Source: Ehretia macrophylla
Lineage: Eukaryota; Streptophyta; Magnoliopsida; Boraginales; Ehretiaceae
Assembly: GCA_037974665.1 (NCBI GenBank)
Contig: CM075764.1
Location: forward strand, 120,528,325 to 120,592,324
Length of the DNA stretch: 64,000 bases
Direction: 5' to 3'
Shown: piece after piece, positions 28,534 to 41,364 of the stretch
Layout of the letters: every line of letters starts with the position of its first letter
Position numbering within the stretch: position 1 is the first letter of the stretch
Made by a program: the position numbers and the translations under genes
Notes under the pieces: model-generated
What the model was told of the DNA's origin: nothing
Databases searched by the model: none
Seen by the model: the letters and a program-made list of their open reading frames with translations, nothing else

Positions 28534-31454
28534 TTCTGGTACTCTCTTATAGCCCGAATGAATTACATTCGTGCTCTACGCAGTACATTGATATATATTT
28601 AGGATCATAAGCCGTAAATTCGGGTTTCTATTATGTCTCCAATGACAACTCACTGTAAACATTGTAAATAGTTACATGCTATTCTCATGAATACAATTCA
28701 TTTTAAATAGAAAATAATCAGATTGCCCGACTACATTCGCATTCTATGACTAACACTGATTGATATGTTTAGAATCATAAGCAGTGAATTTGGGTTTCTA
28801 TCATGTCTTCATTGACAATTCAATGTAAATACTATAAATGATTATATGTTCTTCTCATGGATGTCATACATTTCTTCTTGTATATGCTATTCTTATTGTG
28901 TTTTATGGTTTTCAATTGAAACAATGGAATTGCATGAATTACATTCTTGTTGTATGCAGTACATTTATCGATATATTTTGGATTAGGAGTCAGTAAATTC
29001 AAGTTTCTATTATCTCTTCTTTGACTACCCAATATGAATATTGTAAAGTATTACATGCGCCTCTCATTGATATAATTTGTTTCTTGTTGTTATATATGTT
29101 ATTCTTATCGCACTTTTTAGTTTTAAATAGAAATATGATTTTAGTAATGAATGCTTCTTATTCGGATTATATGATGTGGTATATGTAGTTCTTTGAGTTG
29201 TGTAGTTGGTCATGAATGTGCAATTGAGCTATGAGCTTGGGTGTTGAGGAAGAGAGATTGGTACTTTGATTGCTAAAGAAATGAGCTCCGGGGATCATCA
29301 CCCTGGCTAATCATCTGCACTAATGAGTTAGCTATTTAGTCTTTTTTGAAGTGAGATAACAAATCAGTTTCTTGATTTGCCACAGAAAACATGTCTGCAG
29401 GAGATAAAAGAAGTAAACTTAATCAGTGTTCTGATAGGCAGAAAGCTTATCAAAGAAATGCTTAAACGTATGAATGTGGATTATTGTATCCTCCGGGAAT
29501 TAGAGGATTCATAGTTGTCAAAACCGTACAATTCATGATTCGTGTCTTATGGTTCAGTTTAATTCATGGGCAAAACGATACGAATCATCACGTGAACCGA
29601 AAATGTACATGAATTGCAGTTGAATCCCATTGAATCATAGTGAATCTTACGATTATCAACTATTCGGTATGTTTCACTTCTACACTACATATAGGTTGGG
29701 TCACATTGTTTTTTGGTTTCTTTCTTGTTTGTTTAAAAAAGATCGTTTAAACCATAATAAAGCTGAGCCAACCATAGAAAGAAAAAAATCCAAGGTGAAG
29801 ACACAAAGACCTTCTCTAGCGCTACTGGCTAGAATCCTCAATGAAGGTGAAGGTGATAAAGAGAAGGGGTGGATGTTATTGTTGATAGTTTTTTTTAGTG
29901 ATAATGTTGTTCTGGTACCTTTCTATCAATCTACTTTAGGGTGTGTTTGGATTGAGGGGGAGGAAGTTTAATAAAAGAGATGAAGAGAGAGTATCATAAA
30001 AGAAATGAGTGGAGGAGATCAAATCATGTTTGGATTGCATAATTTTATAAAAGAGAGGATCATAAAGGATGGTGAATGTTTTTTGTTCGGATTAGAAAAA
30101 AAATGGAAGGGAGGAAAAATTTTATTCTTTTAAAAATGGATCAATTGTTACTATTCATAATTTAGAAAAATGATATTTCGATTTGCAATACAATTCATGT
30201 TTGTTGTTAGTAGTATCATCCATGATACCATCACATCTTAGGTAGTTTCTTTTTTTTTTAGTCAACAACACATCTTAGGTAGCTCATTTTCTAGTTTTGG
30301 TTCTCAAACTATGCTGGAAAAGGCAAATAGGCAGTACAGGGTTTCGCTTTGTTTTCCTGTTTGCTGCTGGGTTTCCCATACTGCCTTGCCCAAAAGCGTC
30401 TTCTGCTTGGTCTTTGCGCGACCTGCAGTTGATTTTGTATTCCTTGGTGTATTATCATTTTAAGCAGCTTGTGCACAAAAGGTCTCGAATTTAATCATTC
30501 ATTTTGATTGAACAGAAGCATGTATTAGAGCGTACTATTGCATCACGGGATTTGTAGCTTTGGATAAATTTAATCTGGTCTTGCTTTGGGTGAGTTTTTG
30601 TTTAAAAAAAAAAAATCATTTTAAGCTGTCCAGATTGTGGATAGGGACCCTCGAGCTTGGCTATGAAGTTTATCAAGTGATTGATTATTATGTCATTTCT
30701 AACCTCGTTTCATCTAGTATTGTCATACATTCATTTTAATATTATCATGAATCTTGATTGATGGCATTTTTTAAACATGGTAGTAACTGTTAAATTTAAA
30801 ATCTCAATTTCTAATGTGATGACACGACTTTTTATATTTTAGGTTTGACTTGAAAATGTTTGACGTTTTTAATGTTTGTCTGTAATATAAACACGCGATA
30901 GAAACAAACATTAAAAACATTAAAGGTTGTTAAGTCTATTCCGACAGTCTAATTAAATCAAACCATATCAAATCAAACTAAACCCATCATTTTATGTAAG
31001 ATTGACCAAAAGAATCACTCAATTGTCTTAATTTATCCGTACTTGATAACGAAAATGGTTGTGTTTTATTAAGAAAGCTAAGCACAAATGCAAAAGTAGT
31101 GCTTCTAGATACATGCACCAATAAACAATCCAACACCAACATAATTTAGCACAACACAGAATATAGAAACCATAAGCCAAAGACGGACAACGTAAAACAC
31201 TTGCATACACGCACTTAATTATTATCGTATGTACCATACAACTCAAAAGCATTAAAACTTAATCAACATAAGAGTCACGCATTAAACTTTGTTTAAGTTG
31301 ACAACACATATCATATACTGCAAACTGATGCATTCAGTGTAAAGACTTTCTTTCGACAAACATTTAATAGACAAGTAGGTCCACAACGAGTCACTTTTTT
31401 ATCTCAAGACCGGACAACAGTTTTATCGGAGAGGATAAGTTTTTTATATTCGGT
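28534..31454. other. Intergenic, repeat-derived, no gene seen
   Basis: 28560-29060 holds three or four diverged copies of one segment (GAATTACATTCGTGCTCTACG, then an ATTGATATATTTAGGATCATAAG-like stretch, then TAAATTCGGGTTTCTAT), period about 160-220 bp. 29937-30130 has GTGTTTGGATTGAGGGGGAGG and related purine-rich half-repeats, like the MITE arm at 5640. The last part, up to 31454, probably includes the ERF 3'UTR. The ORFs here show no conserved motif. Confidence 0.5.
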
Positions 31455-33231
31455 TCAAAAGAACAGACTTTGCTCAGTAGTGAACTCTCCAAACTGAGGT
31501 GTCTCAGGTTCCAATCCAAGAAAAGATTCCAAGTTCTTGATTTCATCTTTGAACTCAAAATCCATTAATGGGGTTGGCATGTTAGACTTTGAGGTCTGCA
31601 TAGTTGGCTCATGAGCGATGATGCATCTTTTCTTGGCTGGTCGCTGCTCTGGCGGTGTAGGTGGTGGCTGCGCCGCGAAGTTGAGCTTAGCCTTGTCGCC
31701 GCGGATGCGCTTGGCAGCCTCATCATAAGCCATGGCTGCTTCTTCAGCAGTGTTGAAGGTTCCAAGCCAAACTCTTGCACCCTTTTGTGGGTCACGAATT
31801 TCAGCTGCCCATTTTCCCCATGGCCTTTGTCTTATCCCTCTGTACATGTTCTTCCTTGGCCTCTGGCTGGCTTTCTTGGCCTTCTCATCATTTGTCTCTG
31901 CAGTTAAAATTCCCTTGTTTTAGCAAAGACAATTACGAAGAATTGTACAAATGTAAGGTAAAAATGTATACCAGAGATTTCAAAGTGGGTTTAATTTTAT
32001 TCCAAAACACACACATAACAGGAATGAAATGCACCGAACTTTTATTATAATTTCAAGGAGTGTAAAAAACCTACAACATTTTAACTTTTTTGCAATGCAC
32101 TAATTGAAAAATAAAAGAACCGTTTCAATAGGGGTCTTATTACAATAGTTTTCTCAACCGTTGTATAAATTAAAACTCTTTATAACGGTTGTATTTATTT
32201 GCAACAATTAAATTTTTTACCACTTTTTATTAATTATATCTCTTGAAATTACTTTTAATTTTCAAGACGGTTTAAAAATTATAGTTCAATTGCAACGTTA
32301 AAAAAAATATTGTAGTAGAGAAATTGCAAAAAGACCATATACAAAAGTTAAAAAACTATTGCATAAAAATATTTGTAACGATTTTTAGCTCAATAAATGC
32401 TTAATCTGCACATTTGGAAATGTTTATTGAATATGATACTATAGGGCCACGGGTATTGTCAAAAGCCTAGATATATATTTTATGTATTTTGCATAAATAG
32501 TAAATGCTTGCATCATCAAAGTCACAGACAGGCCAAAGGAGGCATAGGAGAAAAGTATCACATGCTAATGTTTTGGCAATAACATCATCATGCAATTAAT
32601 AATTGAAGACTCATCCCTGTCACTCAATGTTGATTGATTATACACCCATGCATATATATAGTAGGATGCAATGATATGTGTGTATATATATATATATATA
32701 TGGTAATGTTGATCATTAGAGATGATCTAGTGGTAGTTGGCATGAATTTGTCGAAGGGTTAAAAAATTGTATGATTCAAAAGTTGAGTAGAATAGTAAGA
32801 TTAGGCCTACGGCTTTGATCTCGTAAACTTGATAAAATAATTTAATGAATGAAACTTTTGCTAAGTGCAGGATTCAGAAAGAAATAACGTCCATCACACG
32901 CAACTTCAGAATTCATTTCTTCAAGAGACTGTTAACACGTCTCAAACTATGGAATTTATCATATGCACATAATTAATCATAAAACTGCAAGTTTGTGTGG
33001 ATGCATGTGTATGTTACCTTTGTTGGGCAGCATGGACATGTCTGAGGCCTTGTTATCAGCAAGGGTTAATGGTTGATCTTTGCCATTAGAGAAGTTGAAG
33101 CCCCATAGTTCAGAAATGGTGTCAAAGTCATCCCAAAGGTCCTTGGTGGTGAGTTTCTGACCACCACCACCACCACCTCCGGGGCGGCGGCTGATGGGAA
33201 TATCATCGGAGATGATTGCACCTCCACACAT
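31455..33231 (-). CDS. Group VII ERF transcription factor (RAP2.3/EBP-like)
   Basis: AP2/ERF transcription factor of the oxygen-sensing group VII. Exons 33231-33018 and 31897-31455 give 218 aa; the phase-1 junction closes, and the single intron sits between the N-terminal region and the AP2 domain as in the family. It starts [12 protein letters not shown], the Met-Cys N-degron: Met removal, Cys2 oxidation by plant cysteine oxidases and arginylation destroy the protein in normal oxygen, while hypoxia spares it. A basic [10 protein letters not shown] stretch (79-88) precedes the AP2 domain (90-147: [47 protein letters not shown]). The C-terminal [13 protein letters not shown] is a family acidic/hydrophobic motif. 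Oddity: residue 10 is Asp where relatives usually have Tyr or Phe (ISDYxP/ISDFIP). Confidence 0.95.
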
Positions 33232-33294
33232 ATTTGTATGCTACTAGGAAAATGTTTCGAGAAAGAAAAGGAAAGAAGCGTTGGGGTTTTCTTG

Positions 33295-33301
33295 ATTTAT
33301 A
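33295..33301 (-). promoter_or_regulatory. TATA box of the ERF gene
   Basis: TATAAAT on the minus strand, 64 bp upstream of the ATG, preceded by a pyrimidine patch of CTCTTCTCCT repeats (about 33306-33335). This arrangement is typical of a plant core promoter. Confidence 0.6.
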
Positions 33302-34239
33302 CTGCCAAGAGGAGAAGAGGAGAAGAGGAGACGAGATTTGTCAATTAGATTTTGAATGTATAATGATCAACGGTGCAAAGGGAGCCAGCTATTAATGATG
33401 GGATAATAATAGAGTTTGTGGGGTCCAAAATGAGAGTTTAGAGAACACGTCTTTCACACGTGTAAAAACTTGTATAAATTTTTTTTAAAAATATGTGAAT
33501 TTTATTATTGTAACACGATATGGTAATATGTGCACATCTTAATAAGGTTTTTGAATTTAAGAACTTTGTCGCTTAAAAAAGTTGTGTGAAGCTCGTAAAA
33601 AATGTGTGAGTTTCACCTCTAGCTAAAATCATTGACTCAGCCGTTCAAAATGCCCGAAGGTTTGTAAGAATTTTTTTGGAATTTGTGGCAAGGTTCTTGA
33701 ACATTCCAAAGCACTTCAAGTTAAAAAAAAAAAAAAAAAAAAAAGAAGCTCTTCGATCCAGTCTTGATCACTTCCCCACGTGTTAATCAAATGGTGAATG
33801 CTTTGTTTAGTCTAAAACTAACCAAAGCCAATTTTAGCAGAAAAGAAAAAAGTGATTAAAGAAATTTGAGCATGTCGTTTTGTGCTTAACGTGCCTAATC
33901 CCCACTTTAAAATGGCATTAGGGAATTATTGTAGAATAGATCGCCATTAATGAACTTGAACGTAACTTACAACAACTTTTGAAGCATAAAGATAAAAAAA
34001 ATAAGAAAAATAATTGGTTAATAAGAAAAAGAAAAAACAAAACAAAACAAAATGGCATTGTACAGGCAAATTTATGAAGTGTTGCATCATGCAAAAGACA
34101 GCGAGATTGACTTTGAGGAAACAGAAATTAAGGAAAAATGTTGAAGAAAAAACGTCTCTAGGCACTGTTTCCCAACGCCTTTTATGGCTTTTTCTTGACA
34201 AGGAAGTCAAAAATTATTCCCTCACTCTAATTTTGTCTT
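33302..34239. other. ERF upstream region and intergenic DNA
   Basis: Contains the putative ERF promoter, a poly-A tract of about 22 bp (33724-33744) and AT-rich sequence up to the Mutator-like element. I see no gene. Confidence 0.45.
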
Positions 34240-34927
34240 TCTCATAAGAGTAAAATATACTATATTCCCTTGTATTTTGAGAAAAGTTACATAATAAATT
34301 TTGTATTTTTAAAAATAGTGTAAAATCTCTTGTGTTATTCATAATGATGCACCGTAGCCTTTCTGTCCAATTTTTTGTTAAACTTAACGGAGAGTGACAT
34401 ACACACACTTACAATACAATTAAGAATGACACAAAACATTAAAATGCATATTGATTGACCAAAATACCCTTATATTCTTTCTAATTTTTCTTTCTTTCAT
34501 TTTTTTTTTCCTTTTTCACCTTTCTTCTTCCTCACCTCTAACATATCCCACCACTACATATCTCCACCATAAATAATTTTAGATACTCAACATTAATAGT
34601 CTTTTAAAAATCGTCATAGCCTATAAATAATTTTCACGTAGGAATTGAGCCTTGAGATTGGGTTTTAAATTAAACCCTATATTTTTCTAAAGTTTCATGA
34701 CTTTAAAATGGTTATTGTTATGCAATAGTTTGAAGGATTTTCGTGCTTATAGATTTGTTGCTGGCTGGTGGAGGCTGTTGCGTGGCGGAGGTAGTTGTTG
34801 GAGATGGCGAAAGGAATGGCGGAGATGGAGTGTAGTGGTGGTTGTTGTAATGTGGAAGAAAATATATACTTTTTCGTGTTTCAACAAGACCCGAGAGTAC
34901 ATATCACTACAAAAAAAATTGAATTTT

Positions 34928-35190
34928 GCGACGGGCCGTCGCCATCCCGTCGCCAATTCGGCGACGGCTTGGTGAAGGGAAAGGTTGAAGCCATTTTTGT
35001 GACAGGATAGTGACGGCATAGTGTGAGACGGGAAAAAACGTCACCAAGTCGTCACCAACAGTGACGGCAAACTTTGCCGTCTCCAAAATTGGAGACGGCA
35101 GCCCTTCCCGTCACCAAAATTGGAGACGGCAGCGCCTCCCGTCTCTAAAATTGGAGACGGCAACGTCTCCCGTCTCCAATCCCTCGCCCA
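34928..35190. repeat. Left subterminal GACGG/GAGACGG repeats of the CACTA element
   Basis: Many copies of GGAGACGGCA, CCCGTCTCCAA and GCGACGG in both orientations; further copies lie at 35825-35952. Subterminal arrays like these are the binding sites of CACTA accessory proteins. Confidence 0.8.
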
Positions 35191-36059
35191 AAACAATTTA
35201 TTTTCACAATCCCCCATCCTCACCCCATCCGCCCCACCCCCACCCTCCCACCCCTACCCCTCTATTATTTTAATTATTTTACATGTCTTAAAATTTAATA
35301 TTTTTACAGTTCGATTAGGAAGGCCGCGCCCGGATCTGAACGGGCTAGAAGATTATTTTAAATAATTATATTTATTTACTTAGTTGCTCGGAACTGGACG
35401 AGCTATCTGAATATTTTAGTAATTATAATTAATTAATCTACATTTGAACGAATTATATGAAATAATTATTTTACTATTCTTTATATTGATTGATTTTAGT
35501 TATTTATATTAAATCTTTTAGTTTCACCTTTTGAATCGTTAAATTGCATCGTAGGAAGCGATTAGTGAATTAACATAGCTAGGCGAGTTTTGAACTAGGA
35601 ACCTTTGACTTGTTGACTTATCCTTCAACCATTTATTATAATAAAAAAAAAAGAGGACAAAGACATTAATAAAGTTTTATTTATTTAATTAATAAGATTA
35701 AATTTAATAACTTTAAATATATAAATTTTTTTATTATTATAATTTTCATAATTTTAATTTTTAAAAATAATAAATTATAATTTTCTACATTCTACGTATT
35801 GAAAATGAGAGGTACAGGCCATCTCTAATGGAGACGGGATCAATCCCGTCTCCAAAATTGGAGACGGGAGATGAACCCCGTCTCTAACTTTGGAGACAGG
35901 AGCCTTTGCCGTCTCCAAATTGGAGACGGCAAACTGCAGGCCGTCTCCAATGGAGATTTAAATTTGTATTAATAACTTATCCTAAAATTGTAATTAAAGA
36001 TTTAATTAAATAGTACATAAATTTTATTTGATGTTTGACTATGTATATATATAGCTACA

Positions 36060-36350
36060 CGCCCTTGTCCCTCCCAGCGAAGAACACCCACCTCCCCGCC
36101 TACCAGATCTGTCACCAACACTACCCCCGCGAAGCACCACCCCCACCCCTCGCGAAGCACCACCCCCACCCCCGGCGAAGCACCACCACCACCCTTGTGA
36201 ACCACTACTACCACCACCACTCCCACCACCCCTGTGAACCACCACCACCACCACTACTCTCACCCCCCACGAAGCACCACCACCACCCTTTCGAAGCACC
36301 ACCACCACCCTCGCGAAGCACCACCCCCACCCCTGTGAATCACCACCCCC
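36060..36350. repeat. C-rich GAAGCACCACC / GTGAACCACCACC array
   Basis: About 290 bp in which one strand is almost free of T and G-poor, built from imperfect copies of CGAAGCACCACCxCCACC and TGTGAACCACCACCACC. Open frames on both strands are a consequence of this composition. It lies inside the CACTA element next to the ABCB fragment. Confidence 0.85.
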
Positions 36351-36486
36351 CTAGATCTGTCACTCCCCAGATATATCCCTTACATATACATATATAAGTT
36401 TATGTATATGTATCTATATATACATATGTATACATACATCTACATACATTATTTTTCTATATTTATTTTAATTTACTTTTTTTGTG

Positions 36487-36833
36487 TCATGGATATAAAT
36501 TTTTAGTTTGTTGCAGCCGAATAAGTGATGTGTATTGACCATTTTCAATCTCAATGAGCTCCTCATGTGAGCCAATTTCCACGACCTGGCCATTTTGGAC
36601 CACAGTAATGATGTCAGCTTTTTTTATGGTGGAAAGGCAATGCGCAATGACGAGGGTAATACGCCCCAAAGCTGCCTTGTCCAGAGCTTCCTGGACAGTT
36701 CGCTTTGATTCTGAGTCCAATGCACTGGTAGTGTTGTCAATTTTGAGAATTTTGGGTGCTTTAATAATGGCTCTTGCGATTGCTATTCTCTGTTTCTGTC
36801 TTCCATACATTTGTACACCTCTCTCACCGACCT
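36487..36833 (-). pseudogene. Captured ABCB (MDR-type) transporter fragment
   Basis: About 115 codons from the C-terminal nucleotide-binding domain of a plant ABC transporter B protein: [61 protein letters not shown]. The upstream end keeps a splice acceptor (ATGCAG|GTCGGTGAG), so genomic DNA with an intron was captured, not cDNA. Key motifs are damaged: the signature LSGGQ is MYGRQ and Walker B LLLDEAT is LKIDNTT, so it cannot be a working ATPase. No other ABCB exon is nearby. It most likely entered the CACTA element by gene-fragment capture and then decayed. Confidence 0.88.
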
Positions 36834-39800
36834 GCATAAACACATATGAGTTATTTCTATATTTCTAACAGATAAGTTTTTTCATTTCCTTTGGAACAAA
36901 GTATCTAAAGGTCATAAGAACACAAATTCTAAAACTACGATATAAGATATTGCGGTACTTTTGCTAACACCAATTGATTTAGAACTGAAGTTATGAGCAT
37001 TAGAAGCTTTGGCAGCCTGAATGTATTTGTAATTCTTTTGTTTATCTGTATATATGTGTGTGTGTGAAGAGATAAGATAGATTGAATACATATTTAGCGG
37101 GTCCAAATATGTGATATGGATTACTTATGAACTATGCATTGGGTGGTTCGGTCAGGTGGTTGCGAGTTCCAAGTCATTTTCTGAATTAATATTTTTGTCC
37201 GTGATATTTTTGAAAAAATGTCTTATGTTCTCATTGGGTGTTGCTTTCTTTGCATTTACTTAATATGACAGTTTTAGTTTGTGCAAAATGGAATCGAGCT
37301 TTGAAGTAATTCTATTGATTGAAAGGGGACTTATTGCTCGCCCTTATATAGAACGAGCATGATAGAGATTATTGCCTAGAGTTGGGATAGATTACGCTAT
37401 GTACAGACTTTTTAAATTGGTTTAATTATTTCCTTTGCTTTTTTGTTTCCTTTTCATCAAGTTTTAGTGCTTCGAATCATATATATGAAATTCTATGTTG
37501 CTTTATACTTTTGAAAGTTTGCTGGCCATGAACTTTGATATATGCCAGCATACTAGACCATTGGACTAGCCAATTTTCCGTGTTTGGTTTTACACATATG
37601 CTGTGATTGTCTTGAAATTTGTGTCTTTAGTTTTCAATTGTCAGTGTGTCTCGTGATTGTTTAACTTTTGGCCAGCTTTGTATGACTATTGTCTTTTCAT
37701 ATGTGGTGTTTATATTGTTCCCTTCTGATTGAGATGGTTTTTGTGTCCTACTTTAAATTAGATTTAGTCTTTTTGGAGACGGCAATCCGAAGGTTGTTGA
37801 AGTATTCTATATAGCTTGCAACTTTGACTCTTCCTTGATTAATATATATCTGAGCCTCAACCGTCTTTCTTCATCATTCCTATTTCTTTCTATATTTCTT
37901 TTCCTTCCATATTTCTTACTCTTTAGTTTTTGTTTAGTATTTTTATTACCCCTGTTGAGTAAAGTATTCTGGTTCTAATGATCTTCAATTTGAAACTTCT
38001 TTTTCATGTCACTTTCTTCGTTTATCTTTTTGTCAATCTTCATTGTACATAGGTTTTAATTAATATATGATGTGTTATCGGTATTTAGTTTGTTAATGAT
38101 TTGTTTTGTGAATACAGGTTAGTGCTTGGCTTGGAAAAGTATATCAAGGCTCAAAACTAAAAGGTTAGCTTTTGGTAAATTATATTGATTTATATTGTAG
38201 ACTATGTGTTGAAACAATGCTACAATGGAGTTAAATTGCTCAACTATCTAGCATTAATAGATTATGATAATCTGCATCTTAGAATAAATGAGTCATTTGG
38301 TTGGAGGATGATGGTGATGCCGTGTGTGTGCTGGGAATAATAACTTAAGCAGGTGGTGGCAGTTTAGATGAAGGCTTGGTGGAGTTTTGATGATGATGGC
38401 GAAGCAAATGATGAAGTTGATTATAATTTACTAACGTTGCAAACTATGGTGCAGAGGTGCAAGATGGCGAGCAACTAATATAACTTATTGTTTGGTTGCT
38501 TAATTCTAATATGGCCGTGTGGAGTTTTGATGATGATGGTTGCTTAATTTAGTTAGTGTCCTAATCATTCAAAACCTAAGTATTCATATACCTGTTAATT
38601 AATTAAAGGATGTACCAAACTTTCTATTTGTAAACTAAGATTACTGTATTAATGTTATGAAACAGAGTAAGATACAAATAAATACTCTCTTAGTTAATCT
38701 TGCTCATAATAACTCTAAATGTCTTCAAATAATGTATGCTATAAAATTAAATTGTTCAACTAATACTGGAATTCCCTTTTTTGTTTCCTAGGTCAGATCT
38801 GCTATATCTCTCAAGTGAAGTTTGCTATATAGCCATTATCATAAAGGGTAACATAGGCTATTTTTAATTCGTAATCTATTTAATATATATACCAGATTTA
38901 GCTAACTATACTAGTTCTTCTTACTTCATAAGCTATAGCTTTTATCTATTTAGTCAACAAGGCTATAATAGTTACTTAATCCAAAAGATAAAGTACTTTT
39001 CCTTCCTTTAGGATTGCTATACAATTGATACCTAGTCACTAGTTTATTTCCCTGCAACTAACTATAATATCCTCATATTGTTCTCTAGCAAATCTAAGTA
39101 TATCTCTTAGTATTAAAGCAAAGTACCTTACACTTAATAAGCTAGGATTGCCAATATATATATTTCTTTGATCTTATAATAATATTTTCCTATCAACTAT
39201 TATATCCTCATATTATTCTCTAGCAAATCCTAAGTAAAATAATATACAAAAGTTTATTTAATCTGAATGACAAGTATACAAGTAAAGTACTAACTTCAAA
39301 ACCTCCAACTTGAACTATCTATCTGTTCTTACCACACTAATCATTTCTTCTTGAATTGAAACGAATGCTTAGCTTGGTAGGCTGTATATTTGAGTTTCAT
39401 TCATGTTATGAAAACTAGAAGCACCTAGTAGGTTTTATTAATTCAAGTATAACTTAATCCTAGATATTGAGACGACTAATTATAATTTAAAAACAAATAA
39501 TTATAAGAATATTTGTAAATACATGGTCGGCCTCGGGTATTACAATATCTATTCCATTGAATTACTTCTACCTCATGTGAAATAACTTTATATATGAACT
39601 GCAAGCTCTAGTGATTGGTTAATTTACTGTGTTTAGAGTGGTCAACTTGGATTCATGAATGTGCAATGAAAAATAAGAATTAATTCTTAAATAGTTTATA
39701 GTTTTTTTTTTTTTGGTCAAAAAATAGTTTATAGTTAGTTAATGTCACCAAGTTAGGAAAAAGCGTAGGTTTTTGAAAAAATATTTTTCATGTTTTTCTT

Positions 39801-40299
39801 TCAAAATCTCAACTTTGATTATAATATTGTTTGTTATCTCTTTCAGCTTGCACGTAATATGCATAATTAGGGAGGATAATGACTTATGCGGAGGTTTTCA
39901 AGAAGGCTAATTGCAAAGGGACTGACAGATCGTACAGTGTCAGAACGAGTTGATCAATCAACTTCAGCGACAATTGCAGAAGCAGAGCCAGGTATTGGAT
40001 GTCCTCTACGCAAAGATTTGTACTCAACCTGAAGAGCAACATTATTTCATCTTCACCTAGTGATGAAAATGAAGAATAATTTGTTATAATGTTAACTGTG
40101 TACTTTGAAGTTAAATACACTACCGAAGTGTTGATATATTTCTATTTGTAACAGTTGTAAAATTACAGTCACGATTTTAATTATATGAATCATATAGTTT
40201 CGACATTATTTGAAATTGTGGCTGACATATCAAACAAGTTCAGTTTGGGATTATTTTTTAAAATTTATGAATTTATTATGAGAAGTTCAAATATATTGA

Positions 40300-40735
40300 A
40301 AGGTTAAGTTAGCGAGGGCTTGGTGACGGGAAATGTTAGTGACGGATTGGGGAGGGAAAATGTTGGCGAGGACTTGGCGATGACAATTTTTGTGACGGTT
40401 TGGTGAGGGGTTAAGTTGGTGACTGCTCGGTGACGGGAAAGGTTGGTGAGGGCTTGGCAAGGACAATTTTTGTGACAGTTCGGGGACGGGTTAAGTTGGC
40501 GAGGGCATGGTGACAGCAAATTATTATGACGGCTTGGAGACGGGAAATTTGACGAGGGCTTGGTGACGGAAGAATTGGAGACGGGTTGGAAATAGTTTCG
40601 CAACCGTCAACAAATTGGTGACGGTACGGTGAGGGGTAAGATTTTGGCGACCACCTTGTGTCTGATGGACGGTTCCCCTCACCGTGTCGTCGCCAATTCC
40701 AAATTGGCGACGGCACGGTGAGGGGAACCGTCTCT
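40300..40735. repeat. Right subterminal repeats of the CACTA element
   Basis: Repeated units of about 30-40 bp (GGTGACGGGAAA, GGCGAGGGCTTGG, TTTTTGTGACGGTT, GGGGTTAAGTTGG) run up to the terminal inverted repeat, ending with a local inverted repeat around 40670-40735. Confidence 0.8.
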
Positions 40736-41364
40736 CGCAAAATCTAATTTTTTTTGTAGTGTATGGTTCAGTGGTTAAGTCATTCGTGTATTGGGTGAAG
40801 GTTATGTGTTCAATCTTTGAAAAAAACGTGTTTATTTTAATTTCTAGCCTCTATTATGTGGCATTGCTTTATTGGGTATGCTTGCTACGTGGCAGAAGCT
40901 TATTGGTCGGATTTTAAACACAGAACGTCGTCGTTTCATCTCATCTTTTAACCCTCAACCTACAGAATTTTAAGTTCATGAAAAAAAAATTCAAAAATTC
41001 ATATCTTTTTCAATTCTTGTTCAAATCACATGAAACTGGAAACATTAGATTCATAATTTCAAGAAAATTGAAAATAAATAAAATTTATATGATATTGTTT
41101 TAATGGAAATTTCATTAATGTGATGTATAGTAACTAAGGAAATTTGAAAAGCTAAATAAAAATATAAAATATTTTTATTTAGTGAGGGTAATTTTGTCTT
41201 TTACAAAAATTTAACTAACAAAGTTTAACGGATGTTCGGATTGGGGAGAGTGTGCAACGTTATGGATAATACAAGGGATTTTACGCCATTTTTCAAAATA
41301 CAAAGTTTATGATGTAACTTTTACAAAATACAAGGGAATATGATGCATTTTACTCTTCTCATAA

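Larger units (their letters stand above)
34905..40761. mobile_element. CACTA (En/Spm-type) element inserted in the MULE
   Basis: The ends are CACTACAAAAAAAATT...ATTTTGCGA (34905 on) and its inverse ending GTAGTG (40761), flanked by a 3-bp duplication TAT (34902-34904 and 40762-40764). CACTA termini, about 25-bp TIRs and a 3-bp duplication define the superfamily. Subterminal GAGACGG/GACGG repeats occur on both sides. I see no intact transposase in 5857 bp, so it is non-autonomous or decayed. It carries an ABCB transporter fragment (36487-36833). Confidence 0.92.
34249..41355. mobile_element. Mutator-like element (MULE) with 9-bp TSD, split by a CACTA element
   Basis: An exact 9-bp duplication TTCTCATAA flanks the element (34240-34248 and 41356-41364). 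Inverted ends begin GAGTAAAAT and match over about 105 bp (34249-34355 against 41250-41355; shared blocks include ATATTCCCTTGTATTTTG and AAAAGTTACAT). A 9-bp duplication with long TIRs is the Mutator signature. Without the internal CACTA insertion the element is about 1.25 kb and has no transposase, so it is non-autonomous. TIR divergence of roughly 15-20% suggests it is old. Confidence 0.88.

Noticed and set aside
36035..36397. His/Pro-rich and Gly/Val-rich ORFs on both strands
   Set aside because: Produced by the CACCACC array inside the CACTA element.
39884..40120. 78-aa minus-strand ORF in the CACTA element
   Set aside because: Leu/Ser-rich shadow; the plus strand is the more plausible decayed coding strand.
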